The position numbers were made by a program, and so were the translations under genes. Below the pieces are notes generated by a model that was not told the origin of the DNA, ran no database searches, and saw only the letters and a program-made list of their open reading frames with translations. A DNA stretch of 64,000 bases from Listeria weihenstephanensis (GTDB lineage Bacteria; Bacillota; Bacilli; Lactobacillales; Listeriaceae): positions 1,996,036-2,060,035 of the forward strand of contig NZ_CP011102.1 of the NCBI RefSeq assembly GCF_003534205.1, written 5' to 3'. The first letter of the stretch is position 1, and each line of letters begins with the position of its first letter. Shown in pieces: positions 46,004 through 54,763 of the stretch.

Positions 46004-46804
46004 ATGGCTGAAACAATTTTTTACTTTTCCTATCGCAAAACAGAAGAATTACAAAAACATGCCGATGAACTAAAAAAAGTAACGAAAGAATACGGTTTTG
46101 AAGTGACCGATGATTTCGAAGAGGCAACAGCAATTATCAGTATCGGTGGAGACGGCGCTTTCTTGAAATCCGTTCGCGAAACTGGTTTCCGTTCTGATTG
46201 TTTATATGCAGGCATTGCGCTTACCGAACAACTTGGACAATATTGCGATTTCCACGTACATCAAATCGATGAAATTATTAAAGCTGCGGCAGAAGATCGC
46301 TGGCTTGTTCGCCGTTACCCAACGATTTATGGTACGGTAAACAATTCCAAAGCTTTTTACGTGCTAAACGAGTTCAATATCCGTTCATCGATCATTCGTA
46401 CACTGCAAATCGACGTGTATATCAATGATAGCTTGTTCGAAACATTCCGTGGTGATGGCATGGTTATTTCAACGCCAACAGGAAGTACCGCTTACAACAA
46501 ATCCATTAACGGTTCGATTGTAGATCCGTTGTTACCATCCATGCAAGTGAGTGAGCTCGCTTCGATCAACAATAACCGCTACCGTACACTTGGTTCATCC
46601 TTCATTTTGAGCCCAAAACGTAAATTGCGTTTAGATATGCGTGCAAATGGCGTGAATGATTTCCCGATTATGGGGATGGATTCAGAGGCGCTTAGCATCC
46701 AACATGTAGATGAAATTAAACTTGAAGTTGGCGATCGCTTTGTGAATATTATCAAATTGCATAATAATTCATTCTGGGATAAAGTAAGACGTAATTTCTT
46801 GTAA
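46004..46804 (+). CDS. nadK: NAD kinase
   Basis: Phosphorylates NAD to NADP. 266 residues. Motifs are IISIGGDGAFLKSV (GGDG), FNIRSS and the SAPTGSTAY-type loop TPTGSTAYNKSINGS. ATG at 46004 with GGAGGTT upstream and an extended -10 promoter. In L. monocytogenes argF is next; here an 8-kb accessory block follows. Confidence 0.95.
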   Translation: MAETIFYFSYRKTEELQKHADELKKVTKEYGFEVTDDFEEATAIISIGGDGAFLKSVRETGFRSDCLYAGIALTEQLGQYCDFHVHQIDEIIKAAAEDRWLVRRYPTIYGTVNNSKAFYVLNEFNIRSSIIRTLQIDVYINDSLFETFRGDGMVISTPTGSTAYNKSINGSIVDPLLPSMQVSELASINNNRYRTLGSSFILSPKRKLRLDMRANGVNDFPIMGMDSEALSIQHVDEIKLEVGDRFVNIIKLHNNSFWDKVRRNFL

Positions 46805-46828
46805 TACAAACACGTTTAGATAATAAAC

Positions 46829-47059
46829 AAAGTGAGCTTGGGACAAAACTCAAGATAAAGCAAAAGCGCCCTCCCATTTCTTCGGGTAGGACGAAAAATT
46901 CTGCTTTAAACAAATCGAGCGAAAGCGTTTGTATTCAGGGGATTTGGTGGAAGCCGGAAGCGGAGCATACTGGTGTATGTGAGAACCGGAAGTCCGCCAA
47001 ATCCCCTGAATGCGAGCGCTTTTCGCCGATTTATCGGGGTTATGTCCCAGCCCCGCTTT
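46829..47059. repeat. Element C, copy 2, carrying inserted palindrome D
   Basis: Outer arms AAAGTGAGCTTGGGACA (46829-46845) and TGTCCCAGCCCCGCTTT (47043-47059) pair well. Relative to copy 1 it contains an extra palindrome: ATTCAGGGGATTTGGTGGA (46933-46951) pairing with TCCGCCAAATCCCCTGAAT (46993-47011), plus an inner CATAC-TGG-TGTATG-like hairpin. It lies between convergent nadK and dut; the plus strand ends in a run of T, so it likely terminates both. Confidence 0.8.
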
Positions 47060-47066
47060 TTTCTCG

Positions 47067-47501
47067 TTATTTCTTCCCAGTCGAACCAAATCCACCACGA
47101 TCTGCATTCCCAAGACTTGTTACTTCAGTTATTTTCACCTCTGGCATCTTCGCCATGATTCTAAACTGACAAATTCGATCGCCTTTTTCAATGACTGTGT
47201 CACGCATCGCGATCGCAGGGAATTTCCAGAAATCATTCTCGCCGCAATAGCTTTCATCGATGACTCCCATACTATTCGACTGAATAATCCCGAAATGTTT
47301 ATATGTACTAGAACGCGGTACAACATGGGCTTCGTATCCTTTTGGTAGCTCCATCGCAAGCCCCAGATCGATCAATTTATAGTCGCCGGAAGCCAAGTGA
47401 ACCTCTTCATTCGCGTATAAATCGATCCAATCTCCCTGTTCTAATTTATTTAGTCTTGCATCTTGGTCTGCTGCATATTTTACTTTTATCTCCACTTTCA
47501 T
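47067..47501 (-). CDS. dut: dUTP diphosphatase (trimeric dUTPase)
   Basis: Hydrolyses dUTP to dUMP, keeping uracil out of DNA. 144 residues. The five dUTPase motifs are visible, including [40 protein letters not shown] and the C-terminal arm RGGFGSTG. It resembles the phage-type YncF/YosS group of Bacillus. Start ATG at 47501 (MKVEIKVKY); GTG codons at 47504 and 47495 are alternatives, as the site GGAG is near all three. In L. monocytogenes I recall the dUTPase gene elsewhere (lmo1691), so this copy may have been moved or acquired with the neighbouring block. Confidence 0.92.
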   Translation of the reverse strand: MKVEIKVKYAADQDARLNKLEQGDWIDLYANEEVHLASGDYKLIDLGLAMELPKGYEAHVVPRSSTYKHFGIIQSNSMGVIDESYCGENDFWKFPAIAMRDTVIEKGDRICQFRIMAKMPEVKITEVTSLGNADRGGFGSTGKK

Positions 47502-47588
47502 CACTCCAATAATTTAATTCTTTACCTCCCAATCGTATCATAAATACGCCGACTTATGTACTTTATTTTCACTCCAATGTATGCGAAT

Positions 47589-48956
47589 CTACCAAATAAT
47601 GATAGTCAGCAAACTAAGTAGCATGATGCATAGCGTAATAATCCCATAATGCCGCCATATGAACCTACCACTTTTGCGCTTGAAAAAGTCATGAAATACA
47701 AGATACGGATCAACCCACGTTGTCGTGCATAGCCGTGCAGCAAACATACTAAGAGCGCTGCCAGCCACGCCAATCCGCGGTATCAAAAGAACGGATAAAA
47801 CCCCGTAAATAAAGATTAAAGCCACTGGTGATAATCGCCCATTCGTATATAATCCTAGCGTTGTCCTGTACGAATACGCTGGATATTGCATGCCATTTAT
47901 AAAAAACTGAATGACAAGAACAAGAACCACATATTGCGGTAAAATAAAGCTGTCCCCAATCCATAGTCCAATAAACGGATTAATAATGAAGAAAAGCATT
48001 AATCCAATCACACTGTAAACAATTCCAATTACCAAATACAATTTATTAAAAACACGATAGGACTGTTCCAAATCATTTTTAGCGTTCATTTGTCCAAGGG
48101 AACCAAGCAATCCTCGCATAGCCCTTGCAAGAATACTAACAACCGCACTAAAAATCAGCGTATAATTCGAATATATTCCCGTCATTTGTAGACCTAAAAA
48201 ATACGTGATAAAGATACTCTCCGTCCCAAAAACTAAAGCACCACTTGCCATATATAGAACGATCCCTTTCACATTTTCCACGATAGCCCGTATTTCTAGT
48301 TTTTCAAGTGGATTCGGTCGCCCTTTCAAATACTCTGGAAACTTTCGGTACGCATACATAGATTGGAATAAATTAAACAAAAACGTACATAGAATTTGAA
48401 TAACCAAAAAGCCAATCAAGTCGTGCGTCATGTACAAATAAATCCCCTGCAAAACAGCTTGTACTAAGAAACTACCTTGTTTATAGAGCACATTAATATA
48501 TTCTTGTTGCTGCACTAAAAACAAGGCTTTTCGGTACGTAAAGAAATAGCTAAGGCTTGTATTCGCAACATATAGAATAAAAATGAGACCAACCTCAACA
48601 TCCCCCGCCTCACCAAGTAAAGAAAGACTCATAATATAAGGAACCAGACACAATCCTAAAATAAAAATAAGGCTACCAATCCATCGATAAATTTTCCGAT
48701 AAAAAAGAAGAAAATCCCTAGCCTTATCATAATTTTTTTGAACGACTGGTTTATATAGCTGGAATATAATTGCCTCGCCAATTCCCAACTCTGCAAAGGA
48801 AAGCAACGTTAAGATATTAGAAAATAAGCGGTCCATCCCAACGTATACCTCGCCCAACGTATGGATAAATAACGTACGTATTCCAAAAGATGCTAACAAA
48901 TAAACACTCTGCATCCCGACGCCGATAATTATGTTTTTTTTCATGTATTTATTCAT
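47589..48956 (-). CDS. Polysaccharide flippase (Wzx/oligosaccharide exporter family)
   Basis: 455-residue membrane protein with about 12-14 hydrophobic segments across its length, N-terminus MNKYMKKNIIIGVGMQSVYL. The pattern FGIRTLFIHTLGEVYVGMDRLFSNI and FAELGIGEAIIFQLYKP resembles PST/MATE-like flippases that move lipid-linked sugar units across the membrane. ATG at 48956 with GGCGGTG seven bases upstream. It is the last gene of a locus with two LicD proteins, which points to a cell-surface glycopolymer. No polymerase or glycosyltransferase lies within the window beside it. Confidence 0.82.
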   Translation of the reverse strand: MNKYMKKNIIIGVGMQSVYLLASFGIRTLFIHTLGEVYVGMDRLFSNILTLLSFAELGIGEAIIFQLYKPVVQKNYDKARDFLLFYRKIYRWIGSLIFILGLCLVPYIMSLSLLGEAGDVEVGLIFILYVANTSLSYFFTYRKALFLVQQQEYINVLYKQGSFLVQAVLQGIYLYMTHDLIGFLVIQILCTFLFNLFQSMYAYRKFPEYLKGRPNPLEKLEIRAIVENVKGIVLYMASGALVFGTESIFITYFLGLQMTGIYSNYTLIFSAVVSILARAMRGLLGSLGQMNAKNDLEQSYRVFNKLYLVIGIVYSVIGLMLFFIINPFIGLWIGDSFILPQYVVLVLVIQFFINGMQYPAYSYRTTLGLYTNGRLSPVALIFIYGVLSVLLIPRIGVAGSALSMFAARLCTTTWVDPYLVFHDFFKRKSGRFIWRHYGIITLCIMLLSLLTIIIW

Positions 48957-49025
48957 GTATGTCACCGCCAAGATTTGCTTATTTCAACAGTTTTTGGCTT
49001 ACCTTTCTTGAGCATTAGTTATTAA

Positions 49026-49796
49026 TCATATAGAGCTATTTCGCTTCACTTCAAAATGTTTCACTTGTACATACTGTTGTACATGATCGCCATAAATATC
49101 AATCAGAATTTGTTTGCTATTACGGGGCACATTCACCTGAATTTCACAAAATGTTGTCTTTATTTGTGGAAAGTAATCCTCATATTTGCTCGCACGTTCT
49201 TCACTACGAACCATCCCAGGGAAATTAGCTACAAATCGAGCATCTTTCCCATTCTGATAGGTCATCAAATAATATAATATTTTGTGAATAACTAGAGAAG
49301 GAATAAAATAAGTGCTGTAGAGCATCATCTTTTTAGAAAACCTTATATCCTTATTTATCTGCCTCAAAAACAAAAGGCCTTTTAGGTTTTGAATAAAAGC
49401 TACCCTTAATATCCATTTCAATCCCTCTCTGCGTTTCACTTGATCCAAAGGAAATATATCAATAAAATTTTCGGTCATCCGCTTTGTTGTTACTTCCCAA
49501 TAACTCGTATTTCTTTTTTTTATTTTAGCAAATGTTACATGACAAGAATAGTTGTTGCGAAACGATTCTACAATAAAAGTACTATCATGTTCCAAGGATA
49601 CCACTTTTATCAATGTTTCATAATCGCTACGTGGCATAGAAATATCAATGTCATCATCAAGCGGTAAATAGCCTTTATATAACTGACTCCCTGCAAGTGT
49701 CCCACCATCTAAATAGTATGTTAGCCCATTATCTTCACATATTTGGATGAAATATCTTAAGATAGCGAGCTGTTCTTCTCGAATCTGTGTCAGCAT
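49026..49796 (-). CDS. LicD family phosphotransferase, copy 1
   Basis: 256-residue LicD-type nucleotidyltransferase-fold protein. It has YYLDGGTLAGS and LPLDDDIDISMPRSDYE, the active-site stretch of the family; in pneumococcus LicD enzymes put phosphocholine on teichoic acid, and related proteins transfer ribitol or glycerol phosphate. Which group is moved here is unknown. No signal peptide, so it acts on the cytoplasmic side before export. The ATG at 49796 has AAGGGGG upstream. About half of the residues are shared in the N-terminal motif region with the next gene, so a tandem duplication followed by divergence is likely. Confidence 0.88.
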   Translation of the reverse strand: MLTQIREEQLAILRYFIQICEDNGLTYYLDGGTLAGSQLYKGYLPLDDDIDISMPRSDYETLIKVVSLEHDSTFIVESFRNNYSCHVTFAKIKKRNTSYWEVTTKRMTENFIDIFPLDQVKRREGLKWILRVAFIQNLKGLLFLRQINKDIRFSKKMMLYSTYFIPSLVIHKILYYLMTYQNGKDARFVANFPGMVRSEERASKYEDYFPQIKTTFCEIQVNVPRNSKQILIDIYGDHVQQYVQVKHFEVKRNSSI

Positions 49797-49823
49797 TTTG
49801 CGCCCCCTTAGTATAAAAACAGC

Positions 49824-50621
49824 CTATAATCGCTCGACATCTACATGACTATATGTCACTTTACTCCTGTATCGCTCCATATACCCGATACCATACGTTC
49901 CGATTATATCCTCGGGTATCCTCGGTATATCATAGTAACTATCCACGAAATAACATTTTTTTGCAGGTATATACAATTCTTTCTGAATAACTTGATGCCT
50001 TGTAGTTTTCCTTCTGCCTCCATGGTTTGTATAATATTTTCCGTTTTTTTCTCTAGTGAATAAAAAATAATATAGTCTAAACAAGTGGGCTGTTTTTATT
50101 AATTGCAAAAGATAACTATACGCTATCTTGATTTTCTGTCTCTTCTTAGTGCTATTTCTCATGAAAATCATATTTTTGATGATATCGTTTAAAAACATAG
50201 TCATACTCGTGCTTATACCCTTTTTTCTTTTTATTTCATCTAGAGGGAAAATATCTATGAAAACATGACTGTAGTCTTGACTCTCTCTATCTTTTTCTGG
50301 GTAGTTTACAGTTCTGTTCTTCACCTTTGCAAATGTTAAATAATAGTTAGGATTAGTTGTATAATAATCTAAATAATTATCCTGCAACAACTCATTTTGA
50401 CAAATACTGATGAACCTTTCAAAATCCTTTCGTGGCATGGAAATATCAATATCATCGTCGTATGCACCAAAACCATTATGCAGGATAGCTCCAGCTAGTG
50501 TACCGCCATCTAAGAAATATGTTAAATGATATTTTTTACATATTTCAATAACATTTTTCAAGATGGATAACTGTTGTTCCCTTAACAATTTGACTTTAGT
50601 ATCTACACTTGAAGCACTCAT
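49824..50621 (-). CDS. LicD family phosphotransferase, copy 2
   Basis: 265 residues, paralogue of the preceding LicD gene. Motifs: YFLDGGTLAGAILHNGF and YDDDIDISMPRKDFE, then FIDIFPLDEIKRKKG in the middle. The C-terminal half differs strongly from copy 1 and is basic, with poorly conserved surroundings; the two may recognise different acceptors. ATG at 50621 with CAGGAGT upstream, 20 bp after the preceding gene in the same operon. Visibly AT-rich. Confidence 0.88.
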   Translation of the reverse strand: MSASSVDTKVKLLREQQLSILKNVIEICKKYHLTYFLDGGTLAGAILHNGFGAYDDDIDISMPRKDFERFISICQNELLQDNYLDYYTTNPNYYLTFAKVKNRTVNYPEKDRESQDYSHVFIDIFPLDEIKRKKGISTSMTMFLNDIIKNMIFMRNSTKKRQKIKIAYSYLLQLIKTAHLFRLYYFLFTREKNGKYYTNHGGRRKTTRHQVIQKELYIPAKKCYFVDSYYDIPRIPEDIIGTYGIGYMERYRSKVTYSHVDVERL

Positions 50622-50641
50622 AAAAAAACTCCTGACTTAGG

Positions 50642-51406
50642 TTAACTAGACAACTTTATTCCATCTGCTAACACAGATTTTAGAAAACTTGAGAAATATC
50701 GCGAACAATGGTCGTGCCTCAAATAATCAGCTTGCTCCACAACTAAGGATATTTTTTGCTCTTCCAAATCATTGATAAGCGGCCTAATTTGAGAAGGATA
50801 GTATTCATCTTTACTTGAGTATTGGACATACATCTGCCCATTAAAAGTTACATTGTGAACCGTCTCTCTAATAACCTGATTTAACTCATTCTCACCATTG
50901 GGATTTCGTTTGTCTAACATTGGAATCAGATATTCTCTCAATTTCATATTCAAGCAATCGCTAATATAGTACATCGGAGCCCCAACAATTATTTTGGAAG
51001 CTTTTAAACGTAACCCAAGATAAATTGCCGCTGTACCGCCCTTACATGAACCCGTGAAAATTTTCTTAGTAATCGCAGTTGAATCACAAATTTCACCAAT
51101 CAATTCTTCTACCGCATCACGAACTTCCATCCCATTCTTCTCTCCTAGATAAAAAACACCTCTTTTTTCATAACCAAAATTATCGAGTACATATAATCGG
51201 TTATAAGGAGTATCTTTCAGTGAACGAACGTGATTATAGACAGATTTTCCTTCTAAAGCTAGTGAACTCAAAACAATAACAAGTGTGTCGCTCTGTGGTA
51301 CTGTATTCAGTATATATGTTAATCTAGTGCCATTGCTCATCTTTTTCTTACGTTGAATCCACCCAAAATATAATTTTCTACTTTGAGAAATGAACCATTT
51401 TTTCAA
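50642..51406 (-). CDS. Alpha/beta-hydrolase-like protein, Asp2/XcbB-like, Cys nucleophile
   Basis: 254 residues from a TTG at 51406 (MKKWFISQSRKLYF), which has AAGGAA about eight bases before it and aligns exactly with the start of the paralogue at 52280. The fold looks like an alpha/beta hydrolase: strand TLVIVLSSLA, a conserved LDNFGYEKRGVFYLG, the nucleophile elbow TGSCKGGTAA, and a late histidine in YLRHDHCSRYF. The layout recalls Asp2 and XcbB/CpsF-type proteins, some of which acetylate surface glycans. The GxSxG position reads G-S-C-K-G, with cysteine (C121) where the paralogue has serine. No signal peptide. The function in this locus is inferred to be modification of the surface polymer. 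Confidence 0.6.
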   Translation of the reverse strand: MKKWFISQSRKLYFGWIQRKKKMSNGTRLTYILNTVPQSDTLVIVLSSLALEGKSVYNHVRSLKDTPYNRLYVLDNFGYEKRGVFYLGEKNGMEVRDAVEELIGEICDSTAITKKIFTGSCKGGTAAIYLGLRLKASKIIVGAPMYYISDCLNMKLREYLIPMLDKRNPNGENELNQVIRETVHNVTFNGQMYVQYSSKDEYYPSQIRPLINDLEEQKISLVVEQADYLRHDHCSRYFSSFLKSVLADGIKLSS

Positions 51407-51506
51407 AAAATGCACTTCCTTTTTTATTTAAGTTTGTATTCTGCTTTGTATGGTGCAATGGAGTATTATTACTGTGCTTTCATCTGAAATTTTCAATTGA
51501 AGTTTT

Positions 51507-52280
51507 CTAATTTTTTTTATCCGTCTTAATATATATTCCTAATTTTTCATGAAGAAAAACAGGGAAAAAGAGCCGCGTGTCTTCATGCTTAAGATATGCT
51601 TGTTCGTTTAATTCCATCTCATAGTTATATTGCTTTAACTGCTTTATCAAGCTTTGAGTATGGGGCTGATATGTTTCTTCATTGGATGAATACTGCAGAT
51701 ATATTTTACCTGCATAATCAAATTCAGAGATAGTGTCTAGCAATAATTCATCATATAAATTAGAATTATTCTGAGATTGCGATATTGTTTTAAAAAGGGC
51801 GTTCTCATTTGCAATTCCTTCTAAATATAATTTTATTTGCACAATCGGCGAACCGATTATAATATGTTGAACGCTCATACGTATGCCGATATATAATGCA
51901 GCAAATGCACCTTTTGAAGATCCTGAGAAAATAGTTTTTCTGATGTTATCCTGTTTCACAATTTGTTGAATTAATTCTTCCACAGCATCCCTCACATCCA
52001 TGCTTCCATTTTCACCAAGATAAAACACCCCTCGTTTCTCTAGTCCAAAATTATCAAGTATAAATAATCGATTGCAAGACATTTCTTTCAGTGTCCGAAT
52101 ATAATTATAGGCATATTTATTATCACCGCTTGTCATAGCACTAAAAACTACTACTAACTGATCACTCTTGACTTTTTTGTAGTGTAAATAAGTTAATTCT
52201 ATCCCATTCGACATTTTTTTCTTCTTTTGAAAACAAGTAAAGTATATTTTTTTCATTTGACTTCTGAGTAATTTTTTCAT
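51507..52280 (-). CDS. Alpha/beta-hydrolase-like protein, Asp2/XcbB-like, Ser nucleophile
   Basis: 257-residue paralogue of the preceding gene. Shared blocks are KKKMSNG near the start, LDNFGLEKRGVFYLGE, DVRDAVEELI and the late histidine (YLKHEDTRLFF). Its nucleophile elbow is SGSSKGAFAAL with the usual serine (S122). ATG at 52280 with AGGTAAGGTG upstream. It is separated from the beta-helix gene by about 270 bp without a clear promoter. It may act with its cysteine-bearing paralogue as a pair on one substrate, or on different ones. Not recognised as a specific enzyme. Confidence 0.6.
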   Translation of the reverse strand: MKKLLRSQMKKIYFTCFQKKKKMSNGIELTYLHYKKVKSDQLVVVFSAMTSGDNKYAYNYIRTLKEMSCNRLFILDNFGLEKRGVFYLGENGSMDVRDAVEELIQQIVKQDNIRKTIFSGSSKGAFAALYIGIRMSVQHIIIGSPIVQIKLYLEGIANENALFKTISQSQNNSNLYDELLLDTISEFDYAGKIYLQYSSNEETYQPHTQSLIKQLKQYNYEMELNEQAYLKHEDTRLFFPVFLHEKLGIYIKTDKKN

Positions 52281-52646
52281 AATTCACCTTACCTATTTTA
52301 ATCACTGCGTTATCCTTTTTTAGGTGATTTAAAATTTTTTTACCTTGAATCTATACATATACAACAATCCATATGCCGCTATAATATTTTCTGGCATAGA
52401 TGGAATGCTATACTAGGCTGAATCCTGCAGCAAAATCTTAGTTCTTTAAATTTTATTCAAAAAGGGAGCCTTACAGCATAACTCTGCGTGTTAACCCCCT
52501 CAAATTTGAATATCTAAAATAATTGAGGAGGCATGCGCCTATCTATTAAGCTTCATCTATTATTTCTCCTGTTAAAACATTTACTGAGATGACCTTCACA
52601 CGTTCTGAATTATACCCTCGTAAAATATAAGTACTAGTTATTTTCT
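52281..52646. other. 366-bp gap holding the frameshifted tail of the beta-helix gene
   Basis: Bases 52662-52546 on the minus strand, read one base out of frame from the annotated stop, are open for 38 codons (ALPRIKK, STYILRGYNSERVKV, LTGEIIDEA) and end in TAA at 52548-52546. This matches the end of the Ig-like domain. The rest (52281-52545) is AT-rich and shows no gene; a leader and promoter for the next gene are presumably here. Confidence 0.65.
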
Positions 52647-54599
52647 TTATTCGAGGCAATGCATAATATTTAAGCTGCCATCTGAATTTAAGTCGCCTCC
52701 TGGATATTCTACATCTTCATCTGCTACGTACAGTCCTAGCGTCTTTACCATCGTGTAATTACCCGTTATAAAACTGCCTCCAACTTGGTAATTTGGCGAT
52801 ATCAAAAGGGTAGGTCTGATTATTTCAACATTATGCTCACTTAACTTATTCCCCGCTCTATCTAGCGTTTCAACCTGTATTCCTTTACACCTTCTAAATT
52901 CTTTAACAACACCTTTATAGTAGAATTCAAAAGTCCCGTCATCTTTTAGTGTCCCACCTTTTTTCACTATAACAGAGCCATCCATAAGCGTTGCTGTTAC
53001 AATGAGCGACCATACATCCCCTGAATAAACACCACGAATATAGGTATCCTCCACTAAAAAAGGATTGATAGCTTCAAGTTGTCCTGCCAACACTAACTCA
53101 CTTTGCATGTATGTCCACCTTAACGAGCCGTCTATCCACTTTCGCAATATTGCTAACTTATGTTCTGAACTATCATCAGATGCAACTAAAACGATATCAC
53201 CTTCCACATCTTTTACGCTAGAATTATATAAATTATTTTTACTAATAGTCGGTATTGTTATTCGACGTGGTTCTATTCTTGTATTAAAAGTGTAGGTATT
53301 CTCTTGATCCAGAGTATTATACTTTCTTCCCATAATTATACTACGCAAGCCTTTATCGACAATTTTAGGTGTTATACCTGAATTAGTGTCTACTGCATAG
53401 ACAGTTGTATTACTAGCTTTCTCCCCGATATAAATTGTTGCACGATCTCGTATAGTTACTAGATCACAATTATCTAATATATACGCATATTGATTAATAC
53501 TATTACCTAAGAAACGATTCTCAGAGATAGTGATTTGACTGACTCCCTTACGCCCTTTGTCATCTGTTTGTGGTGCCCCTCCATCAATTGTTACTCCTGA
53601 TCCCGTTATCTCTTCAAATGTATTACTTTGAATAAAGTGGTATAGAGCCTGCATCTGCCTTCCGTATGTCCCTCTCCGAATATGAATTGCTGGTTTCGAG
53701 ATATTCGTAAAGGAAGATTCTTTTATCGATATGCCTGCACAGCCTTCTAAGAGAACACCTTGCCTTGGTGCTTGAGCTGGAGTTCTAACCATCTCATCCC
53801 CCACTTGTTTGCGTATTATGTTCCCGTTCTCATCTACTTGACTCATGCATGCAATGAATTTCACATTAGTAAGGCTGCTTTCATTTATATTCTCTAAGTG
53901 TATAGCTGGTTTTTCAGCTAAATCAATCCGACCACTATCTAGAAGTTTAGTGGTTGTAGTATATATACCGTTAGTCATTGAATCACTTACTGTTGCACTA
54001 TTATCTATGTGGATATCTCGTAATATAAGACCTTGTCCAAGACCTTTAGCCTTAGTATCAGGTATTTCTCCATATTCACCCACAGCCTTGATTGCAGTTC
54101 CTCTTATATTGAAGAAAATTAAGTTTTCGAAAAGACATAAATCATAAGGTCTTAAAATACGTATAGTTGTTGTCGTATTTATTCCCCTTAGATTAAATCC
54201 TAAGTTTCTTATGCCTATATTTCGAATAAACGTTCTATTTCCTGGTAATTCAGCCCCATTATAGTAAACAAATTCGAATACAGCATTCCCATCTGTTTGA
54301 TCATCAAATGACTTTTTCCCAACAAGTTCTTCACTTATAGGGACTATTTGAGTTGACATTGGAGTAAGCCCTTCCAAGGTTACTCCTGCCCTTTTTATAT
54401 ATATTGGTTTTTTCACCACATAGCTACCTGGAGGAAAATATACAATTCCACCTTCTTCAAATAATCCAGAAACCCCATCAATCGGTGACTTGTACAAATC
54501 ATCAATTGCTTTCTGTATAGCTACTGAATCATCTTTCGTCAAATCTCCATCCCCAAGTGCCCCAAAATCTTTTACATTATTTCTCTTCATCTCTGCCAT
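52647..54599 (-). CDS. Pectate-lyase-like beta-helix protein with Ig-like repeats, 3' frameshift
   Basis: 650 residues as read. The N-terminal part begins like Pectate_lyase_3 proteins and phage tailspikes (VKDFGALGDGDLTKDDS, AIQKAID, GGIVYFPPGSYVV). A right-handed beta-helix follows to about 400 (repeated short strands, VTIDGG, ISENRFLGN). Two C-terminal Listeria-type Ig-like repeats follow: about 505-600 (VEDTYIRGVYSGDV, GGTLKDDGTFEFYYKG) and from about 605 (VGGSFITGNYTMV, GGDLNSDGSLNI). The second stops after about 45 residues, and the missing part is found in another frame downstream. No signal peptide or LPXTG. ATG at 54599 with AAGGAG upstream. Substrate unknown; a surface-glycan role is inferred from the neighbours. 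Confidence 0.75.
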   Translation of the reverse strand: MAEMKRNNVKDFGALGDGDLTKDDSVAIQKAIDDLYKSPIDGVSGLFEEGGIVYFPPGSYVVKKPIYIKRAGVTLEGLTPMSTQIVPISEELVGKKSFDDQTDGNAVFEFVYYNGAELPGNRTFIRNIGIRNLGFNLRGINTTTTIRILRPYDLCLFENLIFFNIRGTAIKAVGEYGEIPDTKAKGLGQGLILRDIHIDNSATVSDSMTNGIYTTTTKLLDSGRIDLAEKPAIHLENINESSLTNVKFIACMSQVDENGNIIRKQVGDEMVRTPAQAPRQGVLLEGCAGISIKESSFTNISKPAIHIRRGTYGRQMQALYHFIQSNTFEEITGSGVTIDGGAPQTDDKGRKGVSQITISENRFLGNSINQYAYILDNCDLVTIRDRATIYIGEKASNTTVYAVDTNSGITPKIVDKGLRSIIMGRKYNTLDQENTYTFNTRIEPRRITIPTISKNNLYNSSVKDVEGDIVLVASDDSSEHKLAILRKWIDGSLRWTYMQSELVLAGQLEAINPFLVEDTYIRGVYSGDVWSLIVTATLMDGSVIVKKGGTLKDDGTFEFYYKGVVKEFRRCKGIQVETLDRAGNKLSEHNVEIIRPTLLISPNYQVGGSFITGNYTMVKTLGLYVADEDVEYPGGDLNSDGSLNIMHCLE

Positions 54600-54688
54600 C
54601 TCGTTGTTCTCCTTTTATAAATTTATTTATGTAACAAAAAAAGCATAACATATAATTTGGTAGTATAAATTTAATTAGAGTTGTAATA

Positions 54689-54717
54689 TGTCACTTCCTA
54701 ACCCGCATAATGTGACA
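54689..54717. promoter_or_regulatory. Dyad TGTCAC-N17-GTGACA upstream of the beta-helix gene
   Basis: A perfect 6-bp inverted repeat with 17-base centre, about 90 bases before the start. It could bind a regulator. No matching regulator gene is in the block. Confidence 0.35.
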
Positions 54718-54763
54718 ACTTTATGAACTTTAATCAAAATAATCTGGTCTATCGTATCATAAT

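Noticed and set aside
46850-47113. Open frame of 87 codons on the minus strand between nadK and dut
   Set aside because: It lies inside element C/D, overlaps the end of dut, has no ribosome site and its codons are fixed by the palindrome.
52647-52680. GGDLNSDGSLN at the protein end as a dockerin or EF-hand
   Set aside because: The same place in the preceding Ig repeat reads GGTLKDDGTFEFYYKG, so it is the strand-turn-strand of an Ig-like domain cut by a frameshift.
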